From positions 186,001-250,000 of the forward strand of contig OY723259.1 of assembly GCA_963210315.1 (NCBI GenBank): a DNA stretch of 64,000 nt. The letters run 5' to 3'. Source of the stretch: Rhynchopus euleeides (Eukaryota; Euglenozoa; Diplonemea; Diplonemida; Diplonemidae). The position numbers and the translations under genes were made by a program. Numbering within the stretch: the first letter of the stretch is position 1; every line of letters starts with the position of its first letter. Below are positions 61,638 to 64,000 of the stretch, piece by piece. A model generated the notes under the pieces. It made no database searches and was not told the DNA's origin. It saw only the letters and a list, made by a program, of their open reading frames with translations.

Positions 61638-62774
61638 ATGAGGCGATGCGGGGGGCGAGGGCACCGATGCTCACTGTGCGACATCCCAGAAGAACGCTGG
61701 TATCAACAGGTGCATCGATACCCGCACCTGACTCTCTCTGAGATAAAAGAGGCTGGCTACCCCTCCCTCTTGGCAGGTGTGCTTCCCAATGCCCGCTACG
61801 TCACCCCAGCACTCCATGACTGCAAGGGGCTCGCCATGCGGCTGATCAGGGTACTGGATGAGACAACAAAAAAATATTCGACAAGACCTGTACAAACCTT
61901 GCACTGAATGTGTCGCAGAATGGGACAGGTGCTCAGTTCCGGAAGGTCGTGCTTGCCTGTCACAGGACACACCTACAAGGGCTTGTTCCGCTACCTCTTT
62001 GTCTCCCTTGCAGACCTCATGCATTTCCGGTATGCAGACATCCCCTGGCACTTCTGGGGATGCAAGGATGAGTCAGCCCGGATTCCCTTCTTGCGTGCTC
62101 GGATCTCAGGGCATATATTTCACTGGTTGATGGAGCATGCCGAAAAGGGATCAACGCGCAATGCCTACGTACACAGTCTCCATCATTGGTGGGCTCCAGA
62201 AGATGCAGTGCCTCTGCAGAACAACGACGAATTTGAAGAAGCAGAGAACGGACATCGCAAGAAAGATGCCGTTACAATCGCCAGCTCCGCAACTTACGAG
62301 AGAGATCTTGCGATGGCAGAAGAGAAGCGGCGCGCATCGGGCATGCCTTGGAAGGTTGCGCACCTGTCGCAGGACGGGATCCTCGGGTATAGAGAAGTCA
62401 TTCTGTGTCCGTGTCTGCACACCCGACACGCTCATAGATTGGCTGTGTATGTTCTTTGCACACAGTTGACACAGCTGCAGAAGGGGTTTGTGCACTGCAA
62501 CACACAGGACTTCGTTGAACCCATCAGCGCGCCCTACTTCCTGTCCCGGTTCCCCGAAGGACACCGCAAATTATCGCTCTGCTTGTGCAAAATGCCAATC
62601 CCGCTGGGGGCGACTTTCACACCATTCGTGTCATCCGAGGCGACTTTGAGCACGCTTGACCAACGCGCACAGCAGGAGGGGGATGACAGTTCTGACGAAG
62701 AAGATGAGGCCTGCAGGATGGCTTGTCTTGCCCAAGGTGTAACACAACTACGACAGGCGATGGCCGCACTTTGA
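61638..62774 (+). pseudogene. Unrecognised element-encoded protein, frame-disrupted
   Basis: 61638-61907 encodes 89 residues with a CSLCD motif and YPSLLAGVLPNARYVTPALH. From about 61870 to 61975 the better frame appears to be the one reading NGTGAQFRKVVLACHRTH. From 61976 the frame of 61908-62774 takes over (LFRYLFVSLADLMHFRYADI ... acidic SSDEEDEA tail near the C terminus). This suggests at least two compensating shifts in a once-continuous protein of about 370 residues, or spliced exons. No DDE, RNase H or zinc-finger signature that would name a transposase family. It starts just inside the inner left terminus, as expected for an element gene. Confidence 0.45.
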
Positions 62775-63089
62775 CACCTCAAATTCTAACCGCTCACCTC
62801 CGCAGGTGCAGCCGCTACCAGGAGGATAGGTAGGTAGTCCAGAGTCCGGGGAAACTGACAGAAGCAAAACAAGCCCCTCCCCATCCCTCTTCCACCATGA
62901 TTTTACCCCCCACGCCAGTAGACTGTAACTATATCATGGGAAAAATGGATGAAAATAGGTGAAAAGACTCCCGCTAGGGGGAGTCAGACTCCCCCTAGCG
63001 GGAGTCTATACTCCCGCTAGCGGGAGTCTTTGACACCCGCTCAGACTCCCGCTCCCAGACTCCCGCTAGGGCCGCTGGAGTCCACCGTG

Positions 63090-63540
63090 TAATCTCAATC
63101 GGCGACACGCGAACCGAGGGAGGGCTTGATGGAGCCGGGCAGGGGTGGGGAGGAACAGCTGGAAATCAAGTATAAAAACCACGAGAAATAAGATGATAAT
63201 TATATAACAACCAAAAAAGGGAGGAAGATGTACCGGAAATAAGTAAAAAAAAGACAAATTCTGCTGATGCCTGCTCTCGAGAGGTTATGTGGTGAAACGC
63301 ACACAACCTCTCGGCCTGCAGCGGCCTGTGTGGCTCTGTAATAAATCACAGCCCAGCAGTTGCTTTTGTGTTCAATTTCCAAAGTCAGTGGGGGCAGGGC
63401 AATCGCGAGCGGTGATGACGAGCGTATTTTGATGGAGTTCACCATTCGTTGATGATATCAACACCAAAGATTGCCGCAAAACTGCCGGACACAGCGAAGT
63501 CCACCACAAGGAGATAACCGTAACAAGATGATGTGGAAGT
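63090..63540. other. Intergenic, nothing recognised
   Basis: Includes an inverted GAGAGGTTATGTG...CACAACCTCTCG pair (63279-63313). No gene supported. Confidence 0.35.
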
Positions 63541-63563
63541 CACAAACAAACACATACATTGGG

Positions 63564-63890
63564 CGTTATTCCGTTACCAGTAACGGTAATAACGTTATTT
63601 TTGCGTTATTTTTTGACCCCAAAAAAGGCAGCATTTCCCGGTGAATCTGACCCGAAACTCGGGTCCCTACCCCCCCTAAAAGAATTTTCTTGGGTAAAAT
63701 ATCACTCCAGGGGGCCACTCCGTGATGTCAAAAAATTGGAAAACGTTTTCTCCTAAAATAACGCGTTATTTTTCCGTTATTTTCATGAAAACTTGCGTTA
63801 TTCGGACAATTTTGCGGGCGGATGGTGTAGTTTTTGGTGGAGATGGCTCCAGAATACCCCCCTGGGACCATTTTTTGGATAATAACGCAC
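63564..63890. repeat. CGTTATT-rich repeat with central palindrome
   Basis: CGTTATTCCGTTAC and GTAACGGTAATAACG face each other at 63564-63594. CGTTATT or AATAACG words recur at 63604, 63757-63765, 63774, 63798 and 63879. Such arrays resemble subterminal repeats of DNA transposons; the element would extend toward or past the right window edge. Confidence 0.5.
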
Positions 63891-64000
63891 GGACATGTCG
63901 AGTTTCGTGAAAAAATCATGTTTTTTGGCTTTTTCAAGGCAAATACTGCAGAAACCCCTGCAACCTTGCAGCATCCAATGTTCCTGGAGTGAAATTTGGA

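Larger units (their letters stand above)
60741..63089 (+). mobile_element. 2.35-kb TIR element (CACGGTGGACTCCAGCGG ends), TA duplication
   Basis: TA at 60739-60740 and 63090-63091. Inverted ends of about 160 bp, reaching ACCTATTTTCA...CCATGATA, with arrays of CTCCCGCTAGCGGGAG palindromes. Same family as 35270-37092 (CACGGTGGACTCC). A second left end, nearly identical to the first but for a 15-bp indel, lies in direct orientation at 61522-61618, so the unit is composite: an inner element 61522-63089 and an extra 780-bp segment ahead of it. Two coding segments are inside, neither a recognised transposase. Confidence 0.82.

Overview
The window looks like nuclear DNA of a GC-rich single-celled eukaryote (protist or alga). 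It has very long intronless reading frames for secreted, mosaic surface proteins with Thr/Pro-rich mucin-type stalks, and many eukaryotic cut-and-paste DNA transposons. I see no bacterial operon, CRISPR array, rRNA or confident tRNA. The species cannot be told from the sequence.

Layout. 1-3.5 kb: the 5' module of a gene lying off the left edge, then a broken minus-strand surface-protein gene (1098-2856). 3.5-8.4 kb: a transposon-like unit with diverged inverted ends and one gene that joins a ubiquitin-specific protease (USP) domain to a CENP-B/pogo-type transposase. 8.9-10.3 kb: small palindromic elements. 10.6-15.0 kb: a 1449-residue type I membrane protein with an astacin-like domain whose catalytic residues are replaced. 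18.3-51.1 kb: four minus-strand paralogues (A 18277-20676, B 29591-33139, C 38634-41117, D 46148-51137, the last broken by insertions). Each has a signal peptide, one or two von Willebrand A (vWA) domains with an intact metal-binding motif, Cys-rich modules, a variable-length Thr/Pro stalk and a C-terminal seven-blade WD40 propeller.

The family is built from exchangeable cassettes. Nearly the same 5' module precedes both the astacin-like gene and genes B, C and D. Repeated 3' modules follow A-D, in swapped order behind B and D. WD40 regions are almost identical between copies, while the vWA domains differ mainly in a few short loops. A role in surface recognition or adhesion is an inference.

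Transposons fill the space between genes. The best delimited are two hAT elements with perfect 8-bp target duplications (41657-43239, in the 5' module of gene C; 49424-50630, inside gene D), a 6.3-kb TTA-flanked element carrying a 13-copy 377-bp satellite next to gene A (20757-27016), and six elements flanked by TA (8889-9218, 34098-35250, 35270-37092, 54017-54604, 55216-55969, 60741-63089). From about 51.9 to 60.7 kb the DNA is rich in G/C runs and microsatellites, with no gene I can support. I saw no retrovirus-like, LTR or Polinton-like element.
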